A program made the translations under genes and the position numbers. A stretch of 64,000 bases of DNA from Acanthornis magna. Its lineage: Eukaryota > Chordata > Aves > Passeriformes > Acanthizidae. The stretch lies in contig JAWUZG010000359.1 in the NCBI GenBank assembly GCA_036785705.1, forward strand, positions 744,001 to 808,000, read 5' to 3'. Positions 10,391 to 24,242 of the stretch are shown here, in pieces (position 1 is the stretch's first letter; each line of letters starts with the position of its first letter). The notes beneath the pieces were generated by a model. The model was not told the DNA's origin. It did no database searches and saw only the letters and a list, made by a program, of their open reading frames with translations.

Positions 10391-13300
10391 GCAAAGATTT
10401 GGCAGCTGAGCTGCTGCCGGGAGTTGCAGGCGTCTGCCTGACAGTCAGTCCCTTGAGAGTGTCAATGTGCAGTCAGTCCCCTTTCCTAGGGGAGGTTTTT
10501 CTAGCGTGTTCCTCCTTGGAGTGTGTGAGGGCTCCTGCTGGGGAAGTGGACAGCAAGCAAGGGCACTCTTGGTGGTGAAGGGAGAGAGAGCTGCCCAGGA
10601 GTGTTGGTGTGGTGAGTTACATGGAGCTCTACTTGGGAATTGGGTTTTTTTGCTTGCTGTAAGATATGACTGCTTTCCTATTGTTTTCATAGAGTGCACT
10701 CCATTGTACTCTGTGTAGCCTCCCAGGAGCAGGTTTAGCTTTTCTATGGAGTGGTCAGTAATTGGGATTGAGTTGTCTGTGTCGAATCATTTGTGTTAGG
10801 GAAGAGCTGCTTTTCTAGGAATAGATCAGATGGGCCATTTGTAAGTGCTGCGGGACAGAGTTACTTAAAGCACTGGCTTTAAGTGTGAGGCTGGGATTGG
10901 ATGCAGCCGCCGCCAAGGCTCCTGTGTCTGAGAAGGAGTTGAGAAAGCCAAGGGCTGCTCTCTGGCCCTCGTGACTCAGTGGCCAGGCTGCTCTGGGAGC
11001 CTTTGTGTGAATCTGCCAGCACAGCAGCGACAGATGTCCCCGAGGAGCTTGTGTGAGTGCAGGTGAGATCAGAGCTCTTGAGCAGCCTGGAGAGCCTGGG
11101 GATGTGGCCACGGAGCCGCCAGGATATCTGGTGACCTCGGGGTTCCTATGAGCAGAGGGAGCACTAAGATGTGCCCATGGCACCTGTGTAAGTGCCTGTG
11201 GCTAAAGGGCTCTTTTGCAGCCTGGAGAGCCTTGGCATGTGGCCATGAAGCCACAGTGCGTGTCTGTGACATCAGAGCGCTTTGGCAGCATGGAAAGGCC
11301 TGGAATGGCTGCAGGGGCCAGAAGTGAGTGCCTGTGATATCAGAGCTGTCCAGCAGCAGCAGGGAGACGGAGGGAATGTCACAGGCCATGCCCTGTGAGT
11401 TGCTGTGACAGCGTGGCTCCTTAGCAGCGTGCAGATTGCCGGGATGTTACCCTGCAGGCCCTGGCATTGCCCTGGTCGTGTGTGTTGTTTAGGAAGATAG
11501 AGAGAGCCCTGGCATGTCCCCCTGGAAGGCCAGGGAGTGGCAGTTGCAAAAGAGCTCCTTAGCACTTAGAGACACGTGGGATGTCCCCATGGAGGCACTG
11601 TGAGAGCCCGTGACCTCAGAGGTCTTTGGAAGCTGAGAGAGCCCCGGGATGCCATGGGATGTGAGCATGGGGAGCCTGTGGGCAGGTGTGATCTCCCTGC
11701 TTGTGCTGGTGCATCCCCCCCTGCCCTTTTTTCAGGCTGCAGCATGATATGAGAAATGCTGCTGAGGCCTTGGCCTTGACGAAGGCAGCGGGGCTGAGGT
11801 GCTGTGGAGCTTCTGAGAAACACTGTGTGCTGCCTGGAAGTGCTATGTTCTAAGGTGCTCCTGCTTTTTTTGCTTGTTGAACAGACTTTGAAATTTGTTT
11901 TTGCCTGGATGGCATCACATTGGTGTTGTCCCGTGTTCAGGGAAAGCTGCCGATGAGAAGTGGGGCCAGGCTGAAGGCTTGTTGTGACTAAAGGCCATGC
12001 CTTGGGGCCCTGTAAGCAGGGGTGCCAAAGGAGGCCCTGGCAGCTGTGCTGGGCCGCAGCAGCGGTGAGCAGCAAAGTCCCTGTGCGTGGGGCCTCTGCC
12101 AGCCGGCAGCTGTCCCGTTTGCTGCACTCGGGGGATCCGCGAAGGAGCACGGCTCCTGGGCCCCCGATCCTGCCGCTCCCGGAGGCCTCAGGCTTTGGCC
12201 GCTGAGAAGATGGCAAGGCACGTGAAAGGAGTATTTCAGTAGCTTGGAGGGGAATTTTGCCTCGTAGAGCCTCTTTGTGTGCTTGTGGGAGTGCAGGTGT
12301 GCATGCGCTCTCTGCAATGTGGGAGAGGGGCTGCTCTGGTGGATTCAGAAGTGCTTTAGGTTTGTCCCTAAGTTAGGTCTCAAAGTTCCTGCAGTGCTAT
12401 GGTAAGGCCTGTGTGGATCCTTTGCTGAGGTCTTGGGTTTCAGCTCAGTTCTAAGTGAAGTGTTGTGTAGTTGAAGTCCAGTTCAGTTGAAATGCCCTGA
12501 ACTGCTGTTCCTGCCCTAAGTTGTTGATTTGAATTTGAGTTATCAAGTGAAATGTTGCTCAAGTTGAAGTGCTCCTAAGGGAAGTGCTCTTGAGCCTTTG
12601 AGCCATGTTCTTCTTATCCTGACCCTTTCTCTTCTTTAGAGACACAGCCTCAGAAACACGGACAGACAGACAGAGATAATTTGGGTTTGATTTCATTTTG
12701 GATTGATTGACTCTGGATTTTTGTTTGTTGCTTTTCCTCGCTGTGCTTTAAGCATGGTGTAAGTAGTAGAGTGAAGCTTGGCAAGGAAGCTTGTCGTGCT
12801 GTGGCTTTTCCATGAAATCTTTCTTTCCCGATAGCTTTCCTATGATTCTTGGAGTGATGTAAAAGTGCCTGTGCCATCACATCTCTTTAGCAGCGTGGAG
12901 CCACCTGGGATGTCAGCACCGAGGTGCTGGGAGTGAGTGCCTGTGACACCAGGGCTTCTGGGCAGCGTGCGGACTGCTGGCGTGTGCCTATGGCTGTCCT
13001 GGGACGGCCTGTGAGCTCAGTGTTCTTTTGAAAGCTGGATAGCTCTGGCGCGTCCCCAGGGAGTTCCTGTGCCAAGATGTGACCTCCTGGCTCTTTGGCA
13101 GCCTGGAGATGGCTGGAGTGTGCCCAGGGGGCAAGTGTGAGTGTCAGGGACTTGCCAGCTCTTGAGGAGGATGGAGGGTGCAGGGATGTCCCCATGGAGG
13201 CCCTGTGAGTGCCCGTGAGCTGGCGGCACCTTAGCAGCGTGAGACTCGTGGGCTGTCAGCCCTGAGAGCCTGTTGAAGGCCGTGATGTGCGTGCAGAGAG

Positions 13301-13853
13301 GTTTGTCAAATGGGAGAGTCGTGGCATGTCCCTATGGAGCCGCTGGGGTTGTGTGTGCCCTCAGTGTTCTTGAGGAGCCTCGAGAGCCCTGGGACGGCCC
13401 CGTGGAAGCGCAGGGAGTGCCTGTGACATAGCAGCGGTGCCTGATGAGATCAAAAGGCCCTGGGATGTCAGCTTGGAATGGCTGTGAGTGCCTGAGAGCA
13501 CACGTCTGTCTCTCATGGCCGGAGAGCTGTGGCAGGTGCCCATGGTAGGTGTGTGAGTGCAGGTGAGCTCAGGGCTCTGCAGAAGGCTGTAGGCCTGTGG
13601 GCTGTGAGGCTGGAAGGCCTGGGAGTGCTTTGGAGCTGAGTGCTCTGTAGCAGTCGGGAGCCGCCTGGGAGGTTGTAGCAGGATGCTTTGGGCCGGCTGC
13701 TTTGCCTTGGAACGTGGTGCAGGCACTTGGAGCATGTGCTATTTGCAAATGTCTCCAGGTGTCTTTCAGAGAGCCAGCGTGTGTTGTTTTGGCCTTGAAT
13801 TCTGCTGAAAGTCCTTCTGGCAAGGAAGCCTGCATGAAGGTGCTGCTAGTGAG
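10391..13853. repeat. Macrosatellite copy 4
   Basis: Full copy, 3463 bp. It belongs to a haplotype group with copies 5 and 7: A at u299, T at u948, T at u1544, A at u3065 and A at u3382. These markers span most of the unit, so the group reflects duplication of whole units rather than isolated conversion tracts. Confidence 0.97.
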
Positions 13854-16800
13854 GCAAAGATTTGGCAGCTGAGCTGCTGCCGGGAGTTGCAGGCGTCTGC
13901 CTGACAGTCAGTCCCTTGAGAGTGTCAATGTGCAGTCAGTCCCCTTTCCTAGGGGAGGTTTTTCTAGCGTGTTCCTCCTTGGAGTGTGTGAGGGCTCCTG
14001 CTGGGGAAGTGGACAGCAAGCAAGGGCACTCTTGGTGGTGAAGGGAGAGAGAGCTGCCCAGGAGTGTTGGTGTGGTGAGTTACATGGAGCTCTACTTGGG
14101 AATTGGGTTTTTTTTGCTTGCTGTAAGATATGACTGCTTTCCTATTGTTTTCATAGAGTGCACTCCATTGTACTCTGTGTAGCCTCCCAGGAGCAGGTTT
14201 AGCTTTTCTATGGAGTGGTCAGTAATTGGGATTGAGTTGTCTGTGTCGAATCATTTGTGTTAGGGAAGAGCTGCTTTTCTAGGAATAGATCAGATGGGCC
14301 ATTTGTAAGTGCTGCGGGACAGAGTTACTTAAAGCACTGGCTTTAAGTGTGAGGCTGGGATTGGATGCAGCCGCCGCCAAGGCTCCTGTGTCTGAGAAGG
14401 AGTTGAGAAAGCCAAGGGCTGCTCTCTGGCCCTCGTGACTCAGTGGCCAGGCTGCTCTGGGAGCCTTTGTGTGAATCTGCCAGCACAGCAGCGACAGATG
14501 TCCCCGAGGAGCTTGTGTGAGTGCAGGTGAGATCAGAGCTCTTGAGCAGCCTGGAGAGCCTGGGGATGTGGCCACGGAGCCGCCAGGATATCTGGTGACC
14601 TCGGGGTTCCTATGAGCAGAGGGAGCACTAAGATGTGCCCATGGCACCTGTGTAAGTGCCTGTGGCTAAAGGGCTCTTTTGCAGCCTGGAGAGCCTTGGC
14701 ATGTGGCCATGAAGCCACAGTGCGTGTCTGTGACATCAGAGCGCTTTGGCAGCATGGAAAGGCCTGGAATGGCTGCAGGGGCCAGAAGTGAGTGCCTGTG
14801 ATATCAGAGCTGTCCAGCAGCAGCAGGGAGACGGAGGGAATGTCACAGGCCATGCCCTGTGAGTTGCTGTGACAGCGTGGCTCCTTAGCAGCGTGCAGAT
14901 TGCCGGGATGTTACCCTGCAGGCCCTGGCATTGCCCTGGTCGTGTGTGTTGTTTAGGAAGATAGAGAGAGCCCTGGCATGTCCCCCTGGAAGGCCAGGGA
15001 GTGGCAGTTGCAAAAGAGCTCCTTAGCACTTAGAGACACGTGGGATGTCCCCATGGAGGCACTGTGAGAGCCCGTGACCTCAGAGGTCTTTGGAAGCTGA
15101 GAGAGCCCCGGGATGCCATGGGATGTGAGCATGGGGAGCCTGTGGGCAGGTGTGATCTCCCTGCTTGTGCTGGTGCATCCCCCCCTGCCCTTTTTTCAGG
15201 CTGCAGCATGATATGAGAAATGCTGCTGAGGCCTTGGCCTTGACGAAGGCAGCGGGGCTGAGGTGCTGTGGAGCTTCTGAGAAACACTGTGTGCTGCCTG
15301 GAAGTGCTATGTTCTAAGGTGCTCCTGCTTTTTTTGCTTGTTGAACAGACTTTGAAATTTGTTTTTGCCTGGATGGCATCACATTGGTGTTGTCCCGTGT
15401 TCAGGGAAAGCTGCCGATGAGAAGTGGGGCCAGGCTGAAGGCTTGTTGTGACTAAAGGCCATGCCTTGGGGCCCTGTAAGCAGGGGTGCCAAAGGAGGCC
15501 CTGGCAGCTGTGCTGGGCCGCAGCAGCGGTGAGCAGCAAAGTCCCTGTGCGTGGGGCCTCTGCCAGCCGGCAGCTGTCCCGTTTGCTGCACTCGGGGGAT
15601 CCGCGAAGGAGCACGGCTCCTGGGCCCCCGATCCTGCCGCTCCCGGAGGCCTCAGGCTTTGGCCGCTGAGAAGATGGCAAGGCACGTGAAAGGAGTATTT
15701 CAGTAGCTTGGAGGGGAATTTTGCCTCGTAGAGCCTCTTTGTGTGCTTGTGGGAGTGCAGGTGTGCATGCGCTCTCTGCAATGTGGAGAGGGGCTGCTCT
15801 GGTGGATTCAGAAGTGCTTTAGGTTTGTCCCTAAGTTAGGTCTCAAAGTTCCTGCAGTGCTATGGTAAGGCCTGTGTGGATCCTTTGCTGAGGTCTTGGG
15901 TTTCAGCTCAGTTCTAAGTGAAGTGTTGTGTAGTTGAAGTCCAGTTCAGTTGAAATGCCCTGAACTGCTGTTCCTGCCCTAAGTTGTTGATTTGAATTTG
16001 AGTTATCAAGTGAAATGTTGCTCAAGTTGAAGTGCTCCTAAGGGAAGTGCTCTTGAGCCTTTGAGCCATGTTCTTCTTATCCTGACCCTTTCTCTTCTTT
16101 AGAGACACAGCCTCAGAAACACGGACAGACAGACAGAGATAATTTGGGTTTGATTTCATTTTGGATTGATTGACTCTGGATTTTTGTTTGTTGCTTTTCC
16201 TCGCTGTGCTTTAAGCATGGTGTAAGTAGTAGAGTGAAGCTTGGCAAGGAAGCTTGTCGTGCTGTGGCTTTTCCATGAAATCTTTCTTTCCCGATAGCTT
16301 TCCTATGATTCTTGGAGTGATGTAAAAGTGCCTGTGCCATCACATCTCTTTAGCAGCGTGGAGCCACCTGGGATGTCAGCACCGAGGTGCTGGGAGTGAG
16401 TGCCTGTGACACCAGGGCTTCTGGGCAGCGTGCGGACTGCTGGCGTGTGCCTATGGCTGTCCTGGGACGGCCTGTGAGCTCAGTGTTCTTTTGAAAGCTG
16501 GATAGCTCTGGCGCGTCCCCAGGGAGTTCCTGTGCCAAGATGTGACCTCCTGGCTCTTTGGCAGCCTGGAGATGGCTGGAGTGTGCCCAGGGGGCAAGTG
16601 TGAGTGTCAGGGACTTGCCAGCTCTTGAGGAGGATGGAGGGTGCAGGGATGTCCCCATGGAGGCCCTGTGAGTGCCCGTGAGCTGGCGGCACCTTAGCAG
16701 CGTGAGACTCGTGGGCTGTCAGCCCTGAGAGCCTGTTGAAGGCCGTGATGTGCGTGCAGAGAGGTTTGTCAAATGGGAGAGTCGTGGCATGTCCCTATGG

Positions 16801-17316
16801 AGCCGCTGGGGTTGTGTGTGCCCTCAGTGTTCTTGAGGAGCCTCGAGAGCCCTGGGACGGCCCCGTGGAAGCGCAGGGAGTGCCTGTGACATAGCAGCGG
16901 TGCCTGATGAGATCAAAAGGCCCTGGGATGTCAGCTTGGAATGGCTGTGAGTGCCTGAGAGCACACGTCTGTCTCTCATGGCCGGAGAGCTGTGGCAGGT
17001 GCCCATGGTAGGTGTGTGAGTGCAGGTGAGCTCAGGGCTCTGCAGAAGGCTGTAGGCCTGTGGGCTGTGAGGCTGGAAGGCCTGGGAGTGCTTTGGAGCT
17101 GAGTGCTCTGTAGCAGTCGGGAGCCGCCTGGGAGGTTGTAGCAGGATGCTTTGGGCCGGCTGCTTTGCCTTGGAACGTGGTGCAGGCACTTGGAGCATGT
17201 GCTATTTGCAAATGTCTCCAGGTGTCTTTCAGAGAGCCAGCGTGTGTTGTTTTGGCCTTGAATTCTGCTGAAAGTCCTTCTGGCAAGGAAGCCTGCATGA
17301 AGGTGCTGCTAGTGAG
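13854..17316. repeat. Macrosatellite copy 5
   Basis: Full copy, 3463 bp, same haplotype as copy 4. It has two compensating length changes: eight Ts in the u257-264 run and a missing G near 15786 (ATGTGGAGAG instead of ATGTGGGAGAG). Confidence 0.97.
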
Positions 17317-20300
17317 GCAAAGATTTGGCAGCTGAGCTGCTGCCGGGAGTTGCAGGCGTCTGCCTGACAGTCAGTCCCTTGAGAGTGTCAATGTGCAGTC
17401 AGTCCCCTTTCCTAGGGGAGGTTTTTCTAGCGTGTTCCTCCTTGGAGTGTGTGAGGGCTCCTGCTGGGGAAGTGGACAGCAAGCAAGGGCACTCTTGGTG
17501 GTGAAGGGAGAGAGAGCTGCCCAGGAGTGTTGGTGTGGTGAGTTACATGGAGCTCTACTTGGGAATTGGGTTTTTTTGCTTGCTGTAAGATATGACTGCT
17601 TTCCTATTGTTTTCTTAGAGTGCACTCCATTGTACTCTGTGTAGCCTCCCAGGAGTAGGTTTAGCTTTTCTATGGAGTGGTCAGTAATTGGGATTGAGTT
17701 GTCTGTGTCGAATCATTTGTGTTAGGGAAGAGCTGCTTTTCTAGGAATAGATCAGATGGGCCATTTGTAAGTGCTGCGGGACAGAGTTACTTAAAGCACT
17801 GGCTTTAAGTGTGAGGCTGGGATTGGATGCAGCCGCCGCCAAGGCTCCTGTGTCTGAGAAGGAGTTGAGAAAGCCAAGGGCTGCTCTCTGGCCCTCGTGA
17901 CTCAGTGGCCAGGCTGCTCTGGGAGCCTTTGTGTGAATCTGCCAGCACAGCAGCGACAGATGTCCCCGAGGAGCTTGTGTGAGTGCAGGTGAGATCAGAG
18001 CTCTTGAGCAGCCTGGAGAGCCTGGGGATGTGGCCACGGAGCCGCCAGGATATCTGGTGACCTCGGGGTTCCTATGAGCAGAGGGAGCACTAAGATGTGC
18101 CCATGGCACCTGTGTAAGTGCCTGTGGCTAAAGGGCTCTTTTGCAGCCTGGAGAGCCTTGGCATGTGGCCATGAAGCCACAGTGCGTGTCTGTGACATCA
18201 GAGCGCTTTGGCAGCATGGAAAGGCCTGGAATGGCTGCAGGGGCCAGAAGTGAGTGCCTGTGACATCAGAGCTGTCCAGCAGCAGCAGGGAGACGGAGGG
18301 AATGTCACAGGCCATGCCCTGTGAGTTGCTGTGACAGCGTGGCTCCTTAGCAGCGTGCAGATTGCCGGGATGTTACCCTGCAGGCCCTGGCATTGCCCTG
18401 GTCGTGTGTGTTGTTTAGGAAGATAGAGAGAGCCCTGGCATGTCCCCCTGGAAGGCCAGGGAGTGGCAGTTGCAAAAGAGCTCCTTAGCACTTAGAGACA
18501 CGTGGGATGTCCCCATGGAGGCACTGTGAGAGCCCGTGACCTCAGAGGTCTTTGGAAGCTGAGAGAGCCCCGGGATGCCATGGGATGTGAGCATGGGGAG
18601 CCTGTGGGCAGGTGTGATCTCCCTGCTTGTGCTGGTGCATCCCCCCCTGCCCTTTTTTCAGGCTGCAGCATGATATGAGAAATGCTGCTGAGGCCTTGGC
18701 CTTGACGAAGGCAGCGGGGCTGAGGTGCTGTGGAGCTTCTGAGAAACCCTGTGTGCTGCCTGGAAGTGCTATGTTCTAAGGTGCTCCTGCTTTTTTTGCT
18801 TGTTGAACAGACTTTGAAATTTGTTTTTGCCTGGATGGCATCACATTGGTGTTGTCCCGCGTTCAGGGAAAGCTGCCAATGAGAAGTGGGGCCAGGCTGA
18901 AGGCTTGTTGTGACTAAAGGCCATGCCTTGGGGCCCTGTAAGCAGGGGTGCCAAAGGAGGCCCTGGCAGCTGTGCTGGGCCGCAGCAGCGGTGAGCAGCA
19001 AAGTCCCTGTGCGTGGGGCCTCTGCCAGCCGGCAGCTGTCCCGTTTGCTGCACTCGGGGGATCCGCGAAGGAGCACGGCTCCTGGGCCCCCGATCCTGCC
19101 GCTCCCCGAGGCCTCAGGCTTTGGCCGCTGAGAAGATGGCAAGGCACGTGAAAGGAGTATTTCAGTAGCTTGGAGGGGAATTTTGCCTCGTAGAGCCTCT
19201 TTGTGTGCTTGTGGGAGTGCAGGTGTGCATGCGCTCTCTGCAATGTGGGAGAGGGGCTGCTCTGGTGGATTCAGAAGTGCTTTAGGTTTGTCCCTAAGTT
19301 AGGTCTCAAAGTTCCTGCAGTGCTATGGTAAGGCCTGTGTGGATCCTTTGCTGAGGTCTTGGGTTTCAGCTCAGTTCTAAGTGAAGTGTTGTGTAGTTGA
19401 AGTCCAGTTCAGTTGAAATGCCCTGAACTGCTGTTCCTGCCCTAAGTTGTTGATTTGAATTTGAGTTATCAAGTGAAATGTTGCTCAAGTTGAAGTGCTC
19501 CTAAGGGAAGTGCTCTTGAGCCTTTGAGCCATGTTCTTCTTATCCTGACCCTTTCTCTTCTTTAGAGACACAGCCTCAGAAACACGGACAGACAGACAGA
19601 GATAATTTGGGTTTGATTTCATTTTGGATTGATTGACTCTGGATTTTTGTTTGTTGCTTTTCCTCGCTGTGCTTTAAGCATGGTGTAAGTAGTAGAGTGA
19701 AGCTTGGCAAGGAAGCTTGTCGTGCTGTGGCTTTTCCATGAAATCTTTCTTTCCCGATAGCTTTCCTATGATTCTTGGAGTGATGTAAAAGTGCCTGTGC
19801 CATCACATCTCTTTAGCAGCGTGGAGCCACCTGGGATGTCAGCACCGAGGTGCTGGGAGTGAGTGCCTGTGACACCAGGGCTTCTGGGCAGCGTGCGGAC
19901 TGCTGGCGTGTGCCTATGGCTGTCCTGGGACGGCCTGTGAGCTCAGTGTTCTTTTGAAAGCTGGATAGCTCTGGCGCGTCCCCAGGGAGTTCCTGTGCCA
20001 AGATGTGACCTCCTGGCTCTTTGGCAGCCTGGAGATGGCTGGAGTGTGCCCAGGGGGCAAGTGTGAGTGTCAGGGACTTGCCAGCTCTTGAGGAGGATGG
20101 AGGGTGCAGGGATGTCCCCATGGAGGCCCTGTGAGTGCCCGTGAGCTGGCGGCACCTTAGCAGCGTGAGACTCGTGGGCTGTCAGCCCTGAGAGCCTGTT
20201 GAAGGCCGTGATGTGCGTGCAGAGAGGTTTGTCAAATGGGAGAGTCGTGGCATGTCCCTATGGAGCCGCTGGGGTTGTGTGTGCCCTCAGTGTTCTTGAG

Positions 20301-20779
20301 GAGCCTCGAGAGCCCTGGGACGGCCCCGTGGAAGCGCAGGGAGTGCCTGTGACATAGCAGCGGTGCCTGATGAGATCAAAGGGCCCTGGGATGTCAGCTT
20401 GGAATGGCTGTGAGTGCCTGAGAGCACACGTCTGTCTCTCATGGCCGGAGAGCTGTGGCAGGTGCCCATGGTAGGTGTGTGAGTGCAGGTGAGCTCAGGG
20501 CTCTGCAGAAGGCTGTAGGCCTGTGGGCTGTGAGGCTGGAAGGCCTGGGAGTGCTTTGGAGCTGAGTGCTCTGTAGCAGTCGGGAGCCGCCTGGGAGGTT
20601 GTAGCAGGATGCTTTGGGCCGGCTGCTTTGCCTTGGAACGTGGTGCAGGCACTTGGAGCATGTGCTATTTGCAAATGTCTCCAGGTGTCTTTCAGAGGGC
20701 CAGCGTGTGTTGTTTTGGCCTTGAATTCTGCTGAAAGTCCTTCTGGCAAGGAAGCCTGCATGAAGGTGCTGCTAGTGAG
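17317..20779. repeat. Macrosatellite copy 6
   Basis: Full copy, 3463 bp. It has T at u299, T at u340, A at u1562 and C at u1791. Its middle section therefore resembles copies 1, 11 and 12, while its start resembles copies 8, 9 and 13, a mosaic pattern. A private change gives GAAACCCTG near 18747. Confidence 0.97.
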
Positions 20780-23700
20780 GCAAAGATTTGGCAGCTGAGC
20801 TGCTGCCGGGAGTTGCAGGCGTCTGCCTGACAGTCAGTCCCTTGAGAGTGTCAATGTGCAGTCAGTCCCCTTTCCTAGGGGAGGTTTTTCTAGCGTGTTC
20901 CTCCTTGGAGTGTGTGAGGGCTCCTGCTGGGGAAGTGGACAGCAAGCAAGGGCACTCTTGGTGGTGAAGGGAGAGAGAGCTGCCCAGGAGTGTTGGTGTG
21001 GTGAGTTACATGGAGCTCTACTTGGGAATTGGGTTTTTTTGCTTGCTGTAAGATATGACTGCTTTCCTATTGTTTTCATAGAGTGCACTCCATTGTACTC
21101 TGTGTAGCCTCCCAGGAGCAGGTTTAGCTTTTCTATGGAGTGGTCAGTAATTGGGATTGAGTTGTCTGTGTCGAATCATTTGTGTTAGGGAAGAGCTGCT
21201 TTTCTAGGAATAGATCAGATGGGCCATTTGTAAGTGCTGCGGGACAGAGTTACTTAAAGCACTGGCTTTAAGTGTGAGGCTGGGATTGGATGCAGCCGCC
21301 GCCAAGGCTCCTGTGTCTGAGAAGGAGTTGAGAAAGCCAAGGGCTGCTCTCTGGCCCTCGTGACTCAGTGGCCAGGCTGCTCTGGGAGCCTTTGTGTGAA
21401 TCTGCCAGCACAGCAGCGACAGATGTCCCCGAGGAGCTTGTGTGAGTGCAGGTGAGATCAGAGCTCTTGAGCAGCCTGGAGAGCCTGGGGATGTGGCCAC
21501 GGAGCCGCCAGGATATCTGGTGACCTCGGGGTTCCTATGAGCAGAGGGAGCACTAAGATGTGCCCATGGCACCTGTGTAAGTGCCTGTGGCTAAAGGGCT
21601 CTTTTGCAGCCTGGAGAGCCTTGGCATGTGGCCATGAAGCCACAGTGCGTGTCTGTGACATCAGAGCGCTTTGGCAGCATGGAAAGGCCTGGAATGGCTG
21701 CAGGGGCCAGAAGTGAGTGCCTGTGATATCAGAGCTGTCCAGCAGCAGCAGGGAGACGGAGGGAATGTCACAGGCCATGCCCTGTGAGTTGCTGTGACAG
21801 CGTGGCTCCTTAGCAGCGTGCAGATTGCCGGGATGTTACCCTGCAGGCCCTGGCATTGCCCTGGTCGTGTGTGTTGTTTAGGAAGATAGAGAGAGCCCTG
21901 GCATGTCCCCCTGGAAGGCCAGGGAGTGGCAGTTGCAAAAGAGCTCCTTAGCACTTAGAGACACGTGGGATGTCCCCATGGAGGCACTGTGAGAGCCCGT
22001 GACCTCAGAGGTCTTTGGAAGCTGAGAGAGCCCCGGGATGCCATGGGATGTGAGCATGGGGAGCCTGTGGGCAGGTGTGATCTCCCTGCTTGTGCTGGTG
22101 CATCCCCCCCTGCCCTTTTTTCAGGCTGCAGCATGATATGAGAAATGCTGCTGAGGCCTTGGCCTTGACGAAGGCAGCGGGGCTGAGGTGCTGTGGAGCT
22201 TCTGAGAAACACTGTGTGCTGCCTGGAAGTGCTATGTTCTAAGGTGCTCCTGCTTTTTTTGCTTGTTGAACAGACTTTGAAATTTGTTTTTGCCTGGATG
22301 GCATCACATTGGTGTTGTCCCGTGTTCAGGGAAAGCTGCCGATGAGAAGTGGGGCCAGGCTGAAGGCTTGTTGTGACTAAAGGCCATGCCTTGGGGCCCT
22401 GTAAGCAGGGGTGCCAAAGGAGGCCCTGGCAGCTGTGCTGGGCCGCAGCAGCGGTGAGCAGCAAAGTCCCTGTGCGTGGGGCCTCTGCCAGCCGGCAGCT
22501 GTCCCGTTTGCTGCACTCGGGGCATCCGCGAAGGAGCACGGCTCCTGGGCCCCCGATCCTGCCGCTCCCGGAGGCCTCAGGCTTTGGCCGCTGAGAAGAT
22601 GGCAAGGCACGTGAAAGGAGTATTTCAGTAGCTTGGAGGGGAATTTTGCCTCGTAGAGCCTCTTTGTGTGCTTGTGGGAGTGCAGGTGTGCATGCGCTCT
22701 CTGCAATGTGGGAGAGGGGCTGCTCTGGTGGATTCAGAAGTGCTTTAGGTTTGTCCCTAAGTTAGGTCTCAAAGTTCCTGCAGTGCTATGGTAAGGCCTG
22801 TGTGGATCCTTTGCTGAGGTCTTGGGTTTCAGCTCAGTTCTAAGTGAAGTGTTGTGTAGTTGAAGTCCAGTTCAGTTGAAATGCCCTGAACTGCTGTTCC
22901 TGCCCTAAGTTGTTGATTTGAATTTGAGTTATCAAGTGAAATGTTGCTCAAGTTGAAGTGCTCCTAAGGGAAGTGCTCTTGAGCCTTTGAGCCATGTTCT
23001 TCTTATCCTGACCCTTTCTCTTCTTTAGAGACACAGCCTCAGAAACACGGACAGACAGACAGAGATAATTTGGGTTTGATTTCATTTTGGATTGATTGAC
23101 TCTGGATTTTTGTTTGTTGCTTTTCCTCGCTGTGCTTTAAGCATGGTGTAAGTAGTAGAGTGAAGCTTGGCAAGGAAGCTTGTCGTGCTGTGGCTTTTCC
23201 ATGAAATCTTTCTTTCCCGATAGCTTTCCTATGATTCTTGGAGTGATGTAAAAGTGCCTGTGCCATCACATCTCTTTAGCAGCGTGGAGCCACCTGGGAT
23301 GTCAGCACCGAGGTGCTGGGAGTGAGTGCCTGTGACACCAGGGCTTCTGGGCAGCGTGCGGACTGCTGGCGTGTGCCTATGGCTGTCCTGGGACGGCCTG
23401 TGAGCTCAGTGTTCTTTTGAAAGCTGGATAGCTCTGGCGCGTCCCCAGGGAGTTCCTGTGCCAAGATGTGACCTCCTGGCTCTTTGGCAGCCTGGAGATG
23501 GCTGGAGTGTGCCCAGGGGGCAAGTGTGAGTGTCAGGGACTTGCCAGCTCTTGAGGAGGATGGAGGGTGCAGGGATGTCCCCATGGAGGCCCTGTGAGTG
23601 CCCGTGAGCTGGCGGCACCTTAGCAGCGTGAGACTCGTGGGCTGTCAGCCCTGAGAGCCTGTTGAAGGCCGTGATGTGCGTGCAGAGAGGTTTGTCAAAT

Positions 23701-24242
23701 GGGAGAGTCGTGGCATGTCCCTATGGAGCCGCTGGGGTTGTGTGTGCCCTCAGTGTTCTTGAGGAGCCTCGAGAGCCCTGGGACGGCCCCGTGGAAGCGC
23801 AGGGAGTGCCTGTGACATAGCAGCGGTGCCTGATGAGATCAAAAGGCCCTGGGATGTCAGCTTGGAATGGCTGTGAGTGCCTGAGAGCACACGTCTGTCT
23901 CTCATGGCCGGAGAGCTGTGGCAGGTGCCCATGGTAGGTGTGTGAGTGCAGGTGAGCTCAGGGCTCTGCAGAAGGCTGTAGGCCTGTGGGCTGTGAGGCT
24001 GGAAGGCCTGGGAGTGCTTTGGAGCTGAGTGCTCTGTAGCAGTCGGGAGCCGCCTGGGAGGTTGTAGCAGGATGCTTTGGGCCGGCTGCTTTGCCTTGGA
24101 ACGTGGTGCAGGCACTTGGAGCATGTGCTATTTGCAAATGTCTCCAGGTGTCTTTCAGAGAGCCAGCGTGTGTTGTTTTGGCCTTGAATTCTGCTGAAAG
24201 TCCTTCTGGCAAGGAAGCCTGCATGAAGGTGCTGCTAGTGAG
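20780..24242. repeat. Macrosatellite copy 7
   Basis: Full copy, 3463 bp, of the copy 4/5 haplotype (A u299, T u948, T u1544, A u3065, A u3382). It also carries C at u1744, which destroys the GGATCC site present in most copies; only copy 10 shares this. Confidence 0.97.
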